This document shows, in pieces, positions 1 through 9,786 of a DNA stretch of 64,000 nucleotides. The DNA comes from Kappaphycus alvarezii. Its lineage: Eukaryota > Rhodophyta > Florideophyceae > Gigartinales > Solieriaceae. Where the stretch lies: NCBI GenBank assembly GCA_002205965.3, contig NADL03000090.1:124001-188000 (forward strand), written 5' to 3'. The notes beneath the pieces are model-generated. The model saw nothing but the letters and a program-made list of their open reading frames with translations, did not search any database and had not been told where the DNA came from. Every line of letters starts with the position of its first letter. Within the stretch, counting starts at the first letter, position 1. The translations under genes were made by a program, and so were the position numbers.

Positions 1-425
1 CCCCAATTGACGCCCATCTTTATCGTATCGGCCCTTCCCCTGACATTGCGCCACAAGAATGCACCCTCAACAGTAGCCTCCCTATCACCTGCGGTCTCGA
101 CAAAGGTGCCCGTACGTAACTGATACAATGGCTTTTCGGTAACCGTAAACTGGACGGTGGCATCGGTGGCGGTGGAGGAGCGATCGAGATAGGCATCGAC
201 ACCACGAAAACAACCGGTGGCACGAAGACGTTCAATGGCGAGAGAAACATCATCGACGACACCGGAAAAGGTGCCGCCGGTGGAAAGAACTGGGGCCGTG
301 ACATAGCTCAAAAGTTTCGGGGAAGTGCGTTGTGCACCCTGAACGGTAACAGAGTCAACGGCGAGACGGGTGGAGAGCATCTCCTCCAAAGAGGCCTCCG
401 TGACGAGGGTGCCTGAATCGGACAT
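1..425 (-). CDS. SAM50: SAM50/Tob55 mitochondrial outer-membrane assembly protein, N-terminal part (partial)
   Basis: The minus strand is open from an ATG at 425 to the window edge, giving 141 residues without a stop; the gene continues to the left. The first residues are MSDSGTLVTEASLEEML. A stretch around residues 25-45 (VDSVTVQGAQRTSPKLL) fits the start of a POTRA domain, which in Omp85 proteins reads roughly V.G..RT....L. It is followed by LAIERLRATGCFRGVDAYLD (short helix plus 'l..lg.F..V'), then VQFTVTEKP, the 'V.f.V.E' strand. Near residues 112-140, GTFVETAG and then WRNVRGRAD followed by MGVNWG match the beginning of the SAM50 beta-barrel (N..GrgE). In the known family this protein is the core of the SAM complex, which inserts beta-barrel proteins into the mitochondrial outer membrane. 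No intron is needed in the visible part. It is divergently arranged with the gene at 1321, sharing about 0.9 kb of upstream DNA. The call rests on remembered family patterns, not on a search. Confidence 0.72.
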   Translation of the reverse strand, partial: MSDSGTLVTEASLEEMLSTRLAVDSVTVQGAQRTSPKLLSYVTAPVLSTGGTFSGVVDDVSLAIERLRATGCFRGVDAYLDRSSTATDATVQFTVTEKPLYQLRTGTFVETAGDREATVEGAFLWRNVRGRADTIKMGVNW

Positions 426-1320
426 TATTGGAACGGGTTTACGGACTGTATCGGTTCGGAAGGAAAAAAGGGAAAGAGAGGGGGGAATCGGAAAATGGAG
501 CGGGTTGGCGGTGCGATTGGCAACAGATATGGCAATTTTGGATCGCAGCGTTTGGATCAGGAGAGGGCTAAATGGTAGATCTGAGACTGGTCTTTGACAT
601 GCGACGGGGTTGGAGATGGCTGCCTGATTTTTTTGGTCATTATTTTGCATTGCCCCACGATTGGTCGAAATCGATTCATTCACCTTTGCTACTGCACACA
701 TTGCCAACCCGATGAATCCTTGCCTGTTTCACTCAATTCAAACTGTCAACGCCAACCCACCCCCGCCACCGTCAACATGAAATGGTCATCCCGTCGACCA
801 CCATCTTCCCGCCCCCCCCGTTGCACCCACCAACACAAACCAACGAGCCCATAACCTGCCCCAAACCCCAACAGCACCGCACTGCTCGTCCCGCCGCGCA
901 AACAATCCACATGCCGCTTGAACCTCGCCCTCTCGTCCCCATCAACCCCTGAATTACCTCGGGCCACAACGCGCCTTTGCAAGCGAATTCCCGCCTCGGG
1001 TCCACTACCTCCTCATGTGCCCCATTCTCATCGTTACAACTTCCAAACAGCACGCATGTTTCCCTGAGTTTGCCCCGCCTCACCATGTGTCCCACACCCT
1101 CCCCCCTGCCTTTTGTGTGGCCCACACGTTGGTACCCGACTTTGCGTAACAGAAATGCGATCCATGCAACGTGTGTGGAAACCCTTAACCCATGCTTATA
1201 ATGTCGTCGCCGTTGTGGTGTGTATTCAAACGTTGCATCATTATAACCGGCTTTCTCGCCTGTCATACCGCCTTCGTGTGACTTTCTCGTCCTCATTGAG
1301 GTCCCTTTCTTTATGTTCCA
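426..1320. other. Divergent intergenic region between SAM50 and a secreted-protein gene
   Basis: About 0.9 kb of GC-rich, CT-rich (plus strand) DNA. I see short open frames here but none with recognisable domains or coherent composition. A TTATAAT at 1196-1202 and TTATAA near 1240-1245 lie 75-125 bp before the ATG at 1321 and could be core promoter elements for that gene; this is only a weak guess. Confidence 0.5.
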
Positions 1321-2181
1321 ATGACGCGCCGGTCTGCTATTTTCGCGTTGTTTGTTGTTGCTGTGCTTCTTCCTCTTGTATCATGCCAGGTCACATGCAC
1401 TGTGACCAAACCGCTAGAGGAAAGTGCGTTTATCTCTGCGTTTCGCCACTCGTACATCGCTCAGTATGGGTCCGCGCGAGGCTTTAACCTGCGTAATCAT
1501 GCCGAGCGCACCTTTGCACGCGCGGTGTTCGACACGACGAACAACCGCGGTGATAGCTGTCCGGAGCGAATTGCGTATACTGAGGAATTGTGTAAACGGT
1601 GTGTAAGACAGTTGGGATGGCGTGCGAATCAGGTATTGTTTCCGGGTGGTCGGGATGAGCAACGGCTGTTTGTGAACGAGATAAGGAAGAGAATGTGTGA
1701 GGATAAGGAAAAGTGTCAACAACGTAGGAAACCGCGAGATCAGGGGCCGGAGGAGGAGGAGGAGGAGCATGTGGCAGGGCCGTTGGCTGCTGTTTTTGCG
1801 TCAGATGTGGGCACGAATCCGCTGGTGGCGTACAAGTTTGCTGTGGTGGCTGTGGATGGATGGACGGGTATGACGTATGTTGCCGAAGACTTGGTGGGTG
1901 GGAGGGGGCCGGTTAATGGCGTGTTTTTGGAGATGGATACTGGGGGGGCCAAGGATGAGAGGTTTTTTGAGTGTGCAAAGAATATGTTTGAGGGAAGGAC
2001 CGGCGTGGCGAATTTGGCAGCAAGCGCAATTATAGAAAGTTGTTGGGGAGACGGAGCGGGGGTAGGCGGGTTTAATGTAGGTTGCGCTGACTGGAGGTTG
2101 GGCGGTGAGATTTGCCAAGGGTTGAGAAGGTCTGGGTGTACGCCGATGGGGACCGTGTTGAGGTCTCAATGTGTTTTGTAA
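1321..2181 (+). CDS. Secreted cysteine-rich protein of unknown family (286 aa)
   Basis: The 286-residue frame opens with a clear signal peptide (MTRRSAIFALFVVAVLLPLV, likely cut near SCQ). The mature part has two cysteine-bearing halves joined by an acidic, flexible linker near residues 140-151 (PEEEEEEHV). The first half carries DSCPER, ELCKRCV and RMCEDKEKC. The second carries FFECAKN, ESCWGD, VGCADW, EICQG, SGCTP and ends SQCVL, so most cysteines could pair in disulfides. There is no membrane segment after the signal peptide. I recognise no domain and do not assign a function. It is convergent with the gene at 2815-4543. The start was chosen because the signal peptide begins there and the upstream frame contains no coding-like sequence. 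Coding third positions are rich in G and T, as in the CAX gene. Confidence 0.72.
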   Translation: MTRRSAIFALFVVAVLLPLVSCQVTCTVTKPLEESAFISAFRHSYIAQYGSARGFNLRNHAERTFARAVFDTTNNRGDSCPERIAYTEELCKRCVRQLGWRANQVLFPGGRDEQRLFVNEIRKRMCEDKEKCQQRRKPRDQGPEEEEEEHVAGPLAAVFASDVGTNPLVAYKFAVVAVDGWTGMTYVAEDLVGGRGPVNGVFLEMDTGGAKDERFFECAKNMFEGRTGVANLAASAIIESCWGDGAGVGGFNVGCADWRLGGEICQGLRRSGCTPMGTVLRSQCVL

Positions 2182-2814
2182 GGGCTGTGCTTTGTCGGAT
2201 CGGGATAAAGGAGGGATTTGTTTGATGATGAAGCGTGGTTTGTTACTCTATTTATGTAAAGGTGCAGTAGTTGAGAGTTTGCTGAATAGACTACTCCATA
2301 GGTCTCAGTTTGGGGTGGATGCGCAGGCTGCGGCAAGGTGAGCGAGCGGCTTTTTGTCAGGGGAGAAGGCGTGCTCTATTTCGCAAAACGGAACACCTGT
2401 TTCGTCTGTTGAGATCAGGGCTTTACCACAAGGCGCAATTTTGCGACTGCAAACAAACTAGAGATGCGTCCCCCTCGCAACACAATCACACACTCTTGCA
2501 CAGCTTATTACACAGCGAGGCAACATGAATGCCAGGTTCTGCTTTCTCCGATTTTTGATGAAGAGGAGAGACAACATCCGATTGGATGATTCTCAACTTT
2601 TTTGTTCAACCAGCAATGCATTGCCTCATCAGCAGTCGCTGCCGTGCATCCTTTTACAGCTATTGACAAGGCGATTGTAGCTTTTGAGCAACAAGCTATC
2701 GTAAAGGGCGGAAAGTCTTTCAACGTAGAAACAAAAATAACAAAATGAGTTGTCAAGTTTACATATTAGAAATGGAATGAGCCTTGCCAACATGAATGCC
2801 TCAATCCAAAGTAT
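2182..2814. other. Convergent intergenic region, no gene seen
   Basis: About 630 bp between the stop of the gene at 1321-2181 and the proposed stop of the minus-strand gene at 2815. Short frames on both strands look like noise. It should hold the two facing 3' UTRs; I could not place poly(A) signals with confidence. Confidence 0.45.
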
Positions 2815-4543
2815 TCAACCTCGTTGCATTCTTTTAAGAAAGAGCACACGTCTGAAAACGTGGATTGAATCCTCCAAACTTGGATCCTCATGGAATGTGC
2901 TTCGCAACGATCCGTTACGTATTGGTGGATAAAGATAAGCATGCCATGCTCCAAGAACAAAACAAATGACAACAATTGAAACGCCAACAAAAAGGAGCAA
3001 TTTTCGTCCATCCCGCGCCCTCCCCCCGCCGTTACTCCCCTCCCAAACTCTTCTCGACGACAAAAGCTGGTTCGTATCCAACCATTCATCGTGCAAACGT
3101 GAGTTGCCTCTCAGCAAATATTTTCCATCGTCCCATGTTGTTTTCCCCTCCCCAGTTTTGAACTTGTAACAATAAAATTGTTCAACTCCCAGACCTCCTG
3201 AATCCTTCACAGCAGAAAAAAAATCAAAGAAGAATAACCTTAAACGGCCGCTCGAGCTCTTGGACTCCAATCTTTTGCAGCTGCACCTCCGCCGCATGCA
3301 ACACAGCCACAGTCTGCACTGGGATCTCAGCCGTGCACCACTGCAAATTGCAGTTCAAACAACAATTGTCCAAAAACGATTGCCCATCCATCAGACCCCC
3401 CACTACCTTTTCAAGCAAGAAACACACGGGCGAGCAACAATCCACCGTCCCGTTCGCCACGGTGGCACCGGTCAACTTTTTAAATTTCCAGCCCCCCGGT
3501 TCCGCACTACAAATCTCCTCCCCTGTCATGGCCGATCCCATCCGCAACGCGGTCCTGTTCCACTCGGCCCGTCGCGGCCTCGAATCCCACGTCTCATTCC
3601 TGATTATCCGGACGCCGGCCAAGGGTTCACCAGCGCCGATGCCCTCTGCAATGCCTGGTAACACAAAACTCGGCAAGTCCATGGCCAAATCCAGGCTCAT
3701 GGCCACCTGCACCATGTTTTCGTAGGCAGTCTGTTGCGAGGTGGTCAACTCCGGGGGCGTGGCAATCCACGAGCCCGCCTGTTGTAGCGAGGCATGCAAG
3801 TGGGCCGAAACAAACCCGTACAAGGCCAGATAGGCGTTTGCAATGCCAATATCAGTGCCGACCAGCTCCGGGTGGCAACTTTCTGTGTGGCGAATTACGG
3901 CGCGGATATGACGAAACATGGAATAGGTGGAGTTGACGTCGGCACCATGGCGGGCAAGGTCGTAACACATTTCATACACACCGCGGAGCAAGTCGTGCTT
4001 TTTGAGGAATTGCATGGGGGTATTGCGATGGTTGAACAGATCGTCGGAAAGATCTTGCTTGAGAGAGTCTGGAATAAGGTGCAGCGAGGCATTGAAGACG
4101 TCTGTGATTTGAGGGGTGGTTGTGAGGCTGCAATCCACGGTGGTGGACTGGGAAAGGAGGAGGGCGTTTGCGTCGGTCTCCTCCTTTGTGCAACCGACTG
4201 TGAGCTTGCGAGTGCCGGCGACCTTGTGTTCGAGGAGGGTTGGGCCGTCGCAATTGTGGGCACGGAAAACCCAACAGTCGTCGTACATGGTAGAAAAGGT
4301 GCGAAGAGAAGTGGGGTTCATGTTTTGGATGAGGTAGATGACTTTGTCGTATTCAAAGCAGACGGCGATGGGATTGGTAGCGCAGTTGTTTTCGACTTCC
4401 AAGACGGCGGGGAGACGTGTGTCATCAAAGTTTAGCGGGGTTTGACACGAGAGTGTGGCTAGTATGGGGACGAGGGTGTGGAGGAGGAGGAGGGAGGGGA
4501 GGAGGAGATTTGGAGGGGTTTTACGATGTTGTGAGTGGCGCAT
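2815..4543 (-). CDS. Secreted or single-pass membrane protein of unknown family, two exons
   Basis: Exon 1 runs 4543 to 3239 and encodes 435 residues. It begins with a basic then leucine-rich signal peptide (about residues 12-33, LLLPSLLLLHTLVPILATLS). The ectodomain has about 20 cysteines, several N-glycosylation sequons (NSTY, NETW, NRTA, NGTV) and a Cys-dense end (DCCSPVC, DNCCLNCNLQWC). Read without splicing the frame stops four residues later. However, 3238-3205 is a 34-nt GT...AG stretch with a long T-run. Removing it keeps phase 0 and opens a second exon (3204-2815, 129 residues) with sensible coding content and a hydrophobic helix (LLLFVGVSIVVICFVLGAW) followed by a short basic tail. 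The spliced product would be a 564-residue type I membrane protein; intron retention would give a secreted form. No family recognised. It is divergent from the CAX gene at 5225. Confidence 0.58.
3205..3238 (-). other. Proposed 34-nt intron in the 2815-4543 gene
   Basis: Read on the minus strand this begins GTTATT, contains an eight-T run and ends GTGAAG. It sits exactly between codons, joining an AAG (Lys) codon to GAT (Asp). Support is the uninterrupted coding-like frame downstream that ends in a transmembrane helix. The length is very short but similar to the short gap needed in the CAX gene. RNA evidence is absent. Confidence 0.5.
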
Positions 4544-5224
4544 AGCGAGGGAATGGGAGGGGGTTTGCTACAAAAGAAAAGAGGTGGTGCTTGGGGGGTT
4601 GTGGGCGTGGTAGCGAGGTGAATGAGGTGGGTGTAGTGAAAGTAGGAAAAGGTGTGAAGGTTCATGAAAGTGCGGAGTTTCAGTGGGACGTAGAGTTGAG
4701 AGGAAGAAATGCGGGCTGGTGGTGGCTGGTCTTCTTTTGGATGTGTTTGTTTGTTTGTTTGAGGGGAGTTGGGGAAATTATTCAAGACGGGGGAGGGATT
4801 GGCAGAGACGGGGCGAGAGGCGAAATGATTTAGGGGATGCGAGAGGTGGGATGTTGGACATGGACGACGAGATATTTGGTGTAGAAAGGCGGGACGGGCA
4901 GGGCAAGGCAAGAGCGACTCCGCTTTCAAGGAGAGGCGGTCCATATGGCATATGTCATATGACAGAACAGATGGCACAGTAGATGTCAGTGACAGACATC
5001 AAGTGAAAGATGAGATTTGTGTCAACATGTATGTTGACATGGGGCTGTAATTCATTCCGGGTGGTCGCGTAGAAAATAGACATTGGAAAAGCAGACAGCG
5101 GTATATATTTGCAATAAACTACTTGTACTCCGCGGACTGCAAGACGAGTGGTCGGGGGGATTTTGTGATGACTCGATGCACTGTCAGCAATATGTGGTGG
5201 TCATGACAGATATTTCCACAAATT
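4544..5224. promoter_or_regulatory. Divergent promoter region with inverted repeats
   Basis: About 680 bp between the starts of the minus-strand membrane-protein gene and the plus-strand CAX gene. Three dyads lie together: a CATATG-containing nested palindrome at about 4940-4964, GATGTC...GACATC at 4982-5000, and TGTCAACAT / ATGTTGACA with a 2-nt centre at 5020-5039. Such clustered dyads fit binding sites for dimeric factors, but no factor can be named. Confidence 0.4.
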
Positions 5225-6794
5225 GTGGACAACTCAACGACCCTGTTGACGGGACCATACAGTGCACACGTTTTCCCAGCCCCCATCCCCTCGCAACAAA
5301 AGCAGCTCAACGTCGTACAAAACGCGCCTCCCCTCCCCTCCCCTCCCATCTCTCTGGCCCAACACGACCGCTTGAGCACCAACGCTTGTCAATCCCAAAC
5401 GCTACCGCAACGCGCACCTTGCAATCGCAGAGGAAGCATGGACTCTGCAGCATCGTCTTCGCACTTGCCGATCCTTTCCAAACGAGCCGTCACGTACAAC
5501 ACGCTGCCATCCCGTCGTCGCTCGGATATCACACCGCCAGCGGTCGCACCGCTGTCCAATCGACACTCATCCGATGCGGTGCTGATGTCGCGTCATCTGT
5601 CCGGGCTGTCCGATATCGGGGCGTCATTATGCACCGGGCAGTTGACGCAGCTGCACAACGGGGTGAGTCTGGGACTGGAAGGGTATTGGTCGTATTTAAA
5701 CTATCTGTTAATCTTTGTCCCCCTCGGGTTTGGGGCACACGTGTTGCATGCGGATGCGGTGTACATATTTGGATTTTCATTCATCGGGATGATACCCTTG
5801 GCGATGTTGCTCGGAAAGGCGACGGAGGATATCGCGGAGCATACCAACGAGACGATGGGTGCGTTGGTGAATGTGACGTTTGGCAACGCGGTGGAGTTGA
5901 TTCTATCGATTGCGGCGTTGCGGGCGGGGAAATTAAAGCTGATTCAAAACACGATTGCAGGGTCTGTGTTGAGTAACCTGTTGCTGGTGTTGGGGAGCGC
6001 CTTTTTCTTTGGCGGGTTGAGATATCGGGAGCAGATTGTACTGCCGGCGGTATCGGAGGCGAATGCGGATCTGCTTTCGTTTGCGGTGTTTGGGTTTTCG
6101 ATCCCCGCGTTGTTTGCGATGGCGATGCCGGAGGGGGTGGAGAAACTGGGGCGGGAGGAGAGGATGAGTCTGGTGACATCTGTGTGTCTGTTGGTGATTT
6201 ATTGCATGTATTTGCTGTTCCAGTTGTACACGCATGCGGAATGGTACGAGGTGGGCGGGGGGGAGGGGAGTGGAATTGGGGGCCGCGGGTGGAGAGGCGG
6301 GGGAGGAGGGGGAGGAGGAGGAGGAGCAGGTGGCATCTCTGCCCGTAGCGATGGGGATCTTGGTGTTTATGGTGGTGCTTGTGGCCGGGTTATCGGAGCT
6401 GATTGTGACGAGCATTGACTGGTTTTCGGGGCGTGTCGGGGTGGGGGAAAAGTTTATCGCGGTGGTGTTGTTGCCTGTGATTGGGAATGCGGTGGAGCAT
6501 ATGAGCGCGATTTTGGTGGCGCGACATAATAAGATTGACTTGTCGATTGGGATTGCGTGTGGGAGCTCGGTGCAGATTGCGCTGTTTGCGGCGCCGTTGT
6601 TGGTGGTGGTGAGTTGGTTGGTGGGGGGGGAGCACTTGACGTTGAATTTTGAGCTGTTTGAAACGATCTGTATTGGGTTTTCGGTGTTTGTGGTGAATGC
6701 GACGTTGAGGGACTCGCGGTCGAATTGGTTGGAGGGGGCGTTGTTGATGATGTGCTATTTTATATTGGCGGCGGCGTTTTATTTTATGGGATGA
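5225..6794 (+). CDS. CAX: CAX-type vacuolar Ca2+/H+ exchanger, two exons
   Basis: Exon 1 (5225-6250) encodes a Ser/Thr/Pro-rich cytosolic N-terminus of about 140 residues and then the first half of the exchanger. The c-1 repeat starts with GNAVELILSIAALRAGK near residue 220 and continues IAGSVLSNLLLVLGSAFFFGG. Exon 2 carries the c-2 repeat, GNAVEHMSAILVARHNK then IACGSSVQIALFAAPLLVV, and ends with helices up to YFMG. GNA[VI]E motifs in both repeats are the cation-binding signature of the CAX/CaCA family, which exports Ca2+ (or Mn2+) into the vacuole using the proton gradient. The halves lie in different frames. A GT at 6251 with an AG at 6296 (46 nt) keeps the acidic loop (GEEGEEEEEQ) that CAX proteins carry between the halves; an AG at 6329 (79 nt) would remove it. 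I prefer 6251-6296. Total is about 507 residues, longer than yeast VCX1 because of the N-terminus. Confidence 0.9.
6251..6296 (+). other. Proposed short intron in the CAX gene
   Basis: Begins GTGGGC and ends GGAGAG within a G-rich stretch. It restores the reading frame between the two CAX halves and leaves the acidic loop in the protein. Several AG sites in the same phase up to 6329 are alternatives. A sequencing error in the G-run is another explanation. Confidence 0.45.
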
Positions 6795-8001
6795 GGTTGG
6801 GGGGGGGGGGTGGTTGGATCTCCCTCTGGTGGGTGGGTGTGGTGTTACTGTACATAGTGTATGTACACGTGGCCAGGTTTATTGGTATTGTTATTCATAA
6901 TCATAAGCGGGTACAGCCGTGGATGGGCTATAATTACACGAGTACTGTACAGTACAGTATGATACGATATGTACAGTAGTGTAGAGAGGATGGCCTTTTC
7001 CCTCCTGTCCCTGTCAGCGAGATAGGCAAAGCAATGCAAAGCAAACATGTACTGTACTGTACACTGTACTGCACTTTGGCGCTGTCGTGCGTAGAGAGAT
7101 GGTGTGGAGGTGATGTGTTCACCGCTGCGATGCAGTGCTGTGCTGTACTGTAGATTTGTAGGGTTTTCGTCTAGTCTACAATAGTCTACATAGGTGCAAG
7201 GTGGAGGGTTTTCTAGTTGAAAGTCCAAGGGATGGGGATGGTATGACACAAGCAACACGTCACGGGAGGTACACTGTACTGTACATGTACAGTATAGGGC
7301 AAGGCTGTATGAATCAGACGAGGTGGACTCGGGGCGGAGTGAAACACGGTTGATTTCAATTGACGCGCTGGATGTGAGGTTACTGTACATTGTGTTGTGC
7401 GATGGACAATTGAATTTGAATTGTATTCGTGTATTTGTATTGTAAAGTACGGATCAGTACAGTACAAGTACAAGTACAAGTACAAGTACAAGTACAAGTA
7501 AAGGCGTGTACGGGTTGTGCTCGTTTGGTGTAGTGTACTGCAGTGTAGAGGCGTCAGGGAAGGGACTGGGGGACCCCCCCGCCAGACCAGACACGTGCAT
7601 CCAACCATACCATATCACCCTCTTCTCTCTCAACCATCACCGACCAACCCCAACCCACGCCGACTCAACGAATCCTTAATCCAATCCAATCCAATCCCAC
7701 ACCACACCACACCACAAAAACTTCATCTCCTCCCTCCGCCCCCTTCCAACCACAACTTTTTTCCCCTTTTTTACATTTCATCCCAATTTCTCCATGTTTC
7801 ACCGTCGTCCCTACCCCAATCCTATCCTACTTTCCAACCCCTATTTAAGCCACCACCCCGCAACTATACACACACCTCCCCTCCCCTCCCCTCCCCTCCC
7901 TCCCCTCCCCCAACAACATACCTTGCCTTAATCCTAATCCTGTTCCTTCCACTTCACACACATACTTCCCCACCTCGTATACAAACAAAACAAACAAAAA
8001 A
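6795..8001. other. Intergenic region rich in TACTGTACAGTA-type palindromes
   Basis: No gene seen. Copies or near copies of CTGTACAGTAC-like sequence occur near 6943-6976, 7050-7072, 7271-7295 and 7455-7465. The last 400 bp (about 7610-8000) is strongly C-rich on the plus strand, with a CTCCC-type run near 7876-7908, and should contain the 5' UTR and promoter of the LARP gene. An A/C-rich stretch (AAACAAAACAAACAAAAAA) directly precedes its ATG. Confidence 0.55.
7461..7500 (+). repeat. (AGTACA)n microsatellite
   Basis: Six perfect AGTACA units plus a partial seventh. It may have grown out of the GTACAGTAC palindrome family that surrounds it. Confidence 0.9.
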
Positions 8002-9180
8002 ATGACCTCCCTTCCTCCCTCTCCCTCTCCCCCTACCCCTACCCCTACCCTACCCTACCTCTCCCTCTCCCCCCGTTTGGATCCCCTTGTCATCACAAAC
8101 CAAGTCGAATACTACCTCTCCCCCCTCAACCTCCCCTACGATCGCCACCTCAACCTCAACCTCCTCCCAGACCTCTCCATATCCCTCTATCTCATCACCA
8201 CCTTCCCCCGCATGCAGGCCCTCAACGCAACAGATCCCCCCACCGTCGGCCTCATTCTCCGCAAACACTCTCATCATCTCACCGTCGATCCAACTCTCAC
8301 CCTCGTCCGTCCCAACTGGCCCTACGTCCCCAATCCCGCTCTCTGGGGTCTCAAGCCCTCCTCCTCCTCCCCCACTTTTGCCCCTCTCCCAACCACGCCC
8401 ACGCCCACGCCCACGCCCCCGCCCACGCCCCCGCCCATCCTGCCCCCCTTTGTCCCCTATCCAACCCTCCCCGCCCTCTACCCGCCGCCCCCCTTTCACC
8501 CCCTGCTTGCTCACCCCCCCCACCCTCCCGTCTACCTCCCCCACCCTCACTTCCCCTTTCACCCCGCCCCCGTCTACCCCCCCTGCACCCCATCCCATCC
8601 CGCATCTCACCCCCCGTCATCCCAAATTTCATCCCACCTTTCATCACCCCGCCCCAATCCCGATCACAAGCAACACCGCCGCCGCACACACCAACCCCGT
8701 CATCAACCCAACAACCCCGCCAACAACCCCCGTCGCAACCCTCCCCACCAATCCACCAACCACAAACCCAATCCCACCCCCGTTCCAAGCAACCAGCACT
8801 CCCCGCCTCCCCACCCACCAACCACACCCGCCCCCTCCGACATCACACACGACACTCCTCACAACATCGACAGTCCCACCCCGGCCGCCGAGTCGCCCGC
8901 AAAGGACCAGTCTCCCGGTCCCGGTCCAGGTCCCGGTCCCAACCACGACAACCACACCGCACCGCACGACCAGTTTCCCACCCTACCCGGCAGCGAAGTG
9001 TCGGACGGCAATGACGACGTCGCCGCCGCAGAGACGCGCGAGGTGGACCACGCTGCAGGGCGTGGTGACGCTTGCGTTGAGCAGAGTGGAGGGGGGGGCG
9101 TCGCGGACACTGTCTGGGCGCGTGTTCCGAAGACTGTGTTTACAAGTGGGGAGGGGGTGGGGCAGGGTGGGAGGGAGTGA
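8002..9180 (+). CDS. La-motif (LARP1-like) RNA-binding protein
   Basis: The 392-residue frame has a La motif near residues 30-118. QVEYYLSPLNLPYDRHLN matches the winged-helix start (Q.EYYFS..NL..D..L), followed by SISLYLITTFPRMQAL (LARP1-type 'PIsLIasF.RvqaL') and VRPNWPYVPNPALWG. LARP proteins bind RNA 3' ends or 5' TOP mRNAs to control translation and stability in the cytoplasm; which role applies here is not shown. The rest is proline-rich low-complexity sequence, with an FPTLPGSE near residue 330. The first 1 kb is strikingly C-rich on the coding strand, and from about 9040 composition flips to G-rich. A GT at 8996 and AG at about 9030 could splice into another open frame, so the last 60 residues are uncertain. 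The ATG follows an A-rich leader and is the first in frame. Confidence 0.75.
   Translation: MTSLPPSPSPPTPTPTLPYLSLSPRLDPLVITNQVEYYLSPLNLPYDRHLNLNLLPDLSISLYLITTFPRMQALNATDPPTVGLILRKHSHHLTVDPTLTLVRPNWPYVPNPALWGLKPSSSSPTFAPLPTTPTPTPTPPPTPPPILPPFVPYPTLPALYPPPPFHPLLAHPPHPPVYLPHPHFPFHPAPVYPPCTPSHPASHPPSSQISSHLSSPRPNPDHKQHRRRTHQPRHQPNNPANNPRRNPPHQSTNHKPNPTPVPSNQHSPPPHPPTTPAPSDITHDTPHNIDSPTPAAESPAKDQSPGPGPGPGPNHDNHTAPHDQFPTLPGSEVSDGNDDVAAAETREVDHAAGRGDACVEQSGGGGVADTVWARVPKTVFTSGEGVGQGGRE
8396..8440 (+). repeat. CCCACG/CCCCCG tandem repeat inside the LARP gene
   Basis: Degenerate six-base units encoding an alternating Pro-Thr run (PTPTPTPPPTPPP). The period is two codons, so length change keeps frame. 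Confidence 0.8.
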
Positions 9181-9182
9181 TG

Positions 9183-9487
9183 GGATGGTTGTGGCTTGGG
9201 GGGGGGGGTGGTTGGTTGGTTGGTTGGTTGTGGTGGGCTGGTTTGTTTGCAAGGGTTGTTTCTGTGGTGTGGATTGCTGATGGATGGGGTGGTTGTTTTG
9301 TTATGCAACGGTGTGATTTGACGAATGGAACGGTTCTTGCTTTGTTGTCGTGTGGTTTGGTTTGGTCGCTGTTCAAGTTTGTGATTCGAGGCTCGAATGG
9401 AGGTTGGTCGCTCGCTGTATCGGAAGGGGGATCAGGCGCGGATTGTATGTATCATGCTATGGATCGAGGGGACGTGGACGTGGAAGA
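9183..9487 (+). repeat. Diverged duplicate of 18.26-19.17 kb (shorter copy)
   Basis: Begins in the G-rich tail after the LARP stop. Shared blocks include TTTGCAAGG.GTTGTTTCT, ATGCAACGGTGTG...GGAACGGTTCTTGCTTTGTT, and TCGCTCGCTGTATCGGAAGG. Relative to the 18-kb copy this one lacks about 130 bp between two GGATC pentamers and also lacks the segment holding a LINE tail. No convincing protein is encoded. Confidence 0.75.
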
Positions 9488-9786
9488 GGCGGATTGAGTG
9501 ATTGGATGTGGGGCGTTGGTTTCATGTGGAATGTCTATTGGCTGATGCAGAGCGTGGATCAGGGAGTCTTGATAGAAACGGTTTTGGTTTATGTTGATCT
9601 CGTGATCATGCAGTTTGCACCGACCGTGGTACTGTGATATCATACGGTACGTAAACGGCTTTTCCTCATTACGGAAGAGCGATTCCCGTTGGCGTCCAAG
9701 GCATTGTCGCATGGGAGGAACGGTCGACGCTAGTTTGTTGTCAACAAGTAGCATGCACTCGCGATTGGGCTTGCACATGCAAAAAC
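9488..9786. other. No gene seen
   Basis: A minus-strand open frame (9838-9452) has many cysteines but no recognisable pattern, and I do not call it. Confidence 0.4.

Noticed and set aside
3794-4435. A 213-codon plus-strand frame
   Set aside because: Antisense shadow of the minus-strand signal-peptide gene, which has the better start and composition.
5083-5976. A 297-codon plus-strand frame overlapping the CAX start
   Set aside because: It runs in another frame over the clear CAX coding sequence and shows no domain.
7461-7500. Possible CRISPR or telomere-like array
   Set aside because: It is a plain six-base microsatellite without spacers, in a eukaryotic genome. No CRISPR array was seen anywhere.
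8087-9280. A 397-codon frame overlapping LARP
   Set aside because: Low-complexity Pro/Ser/Thr shadow of the C-rich LARP gene. Only its last part is kept as a possible alternative exon.
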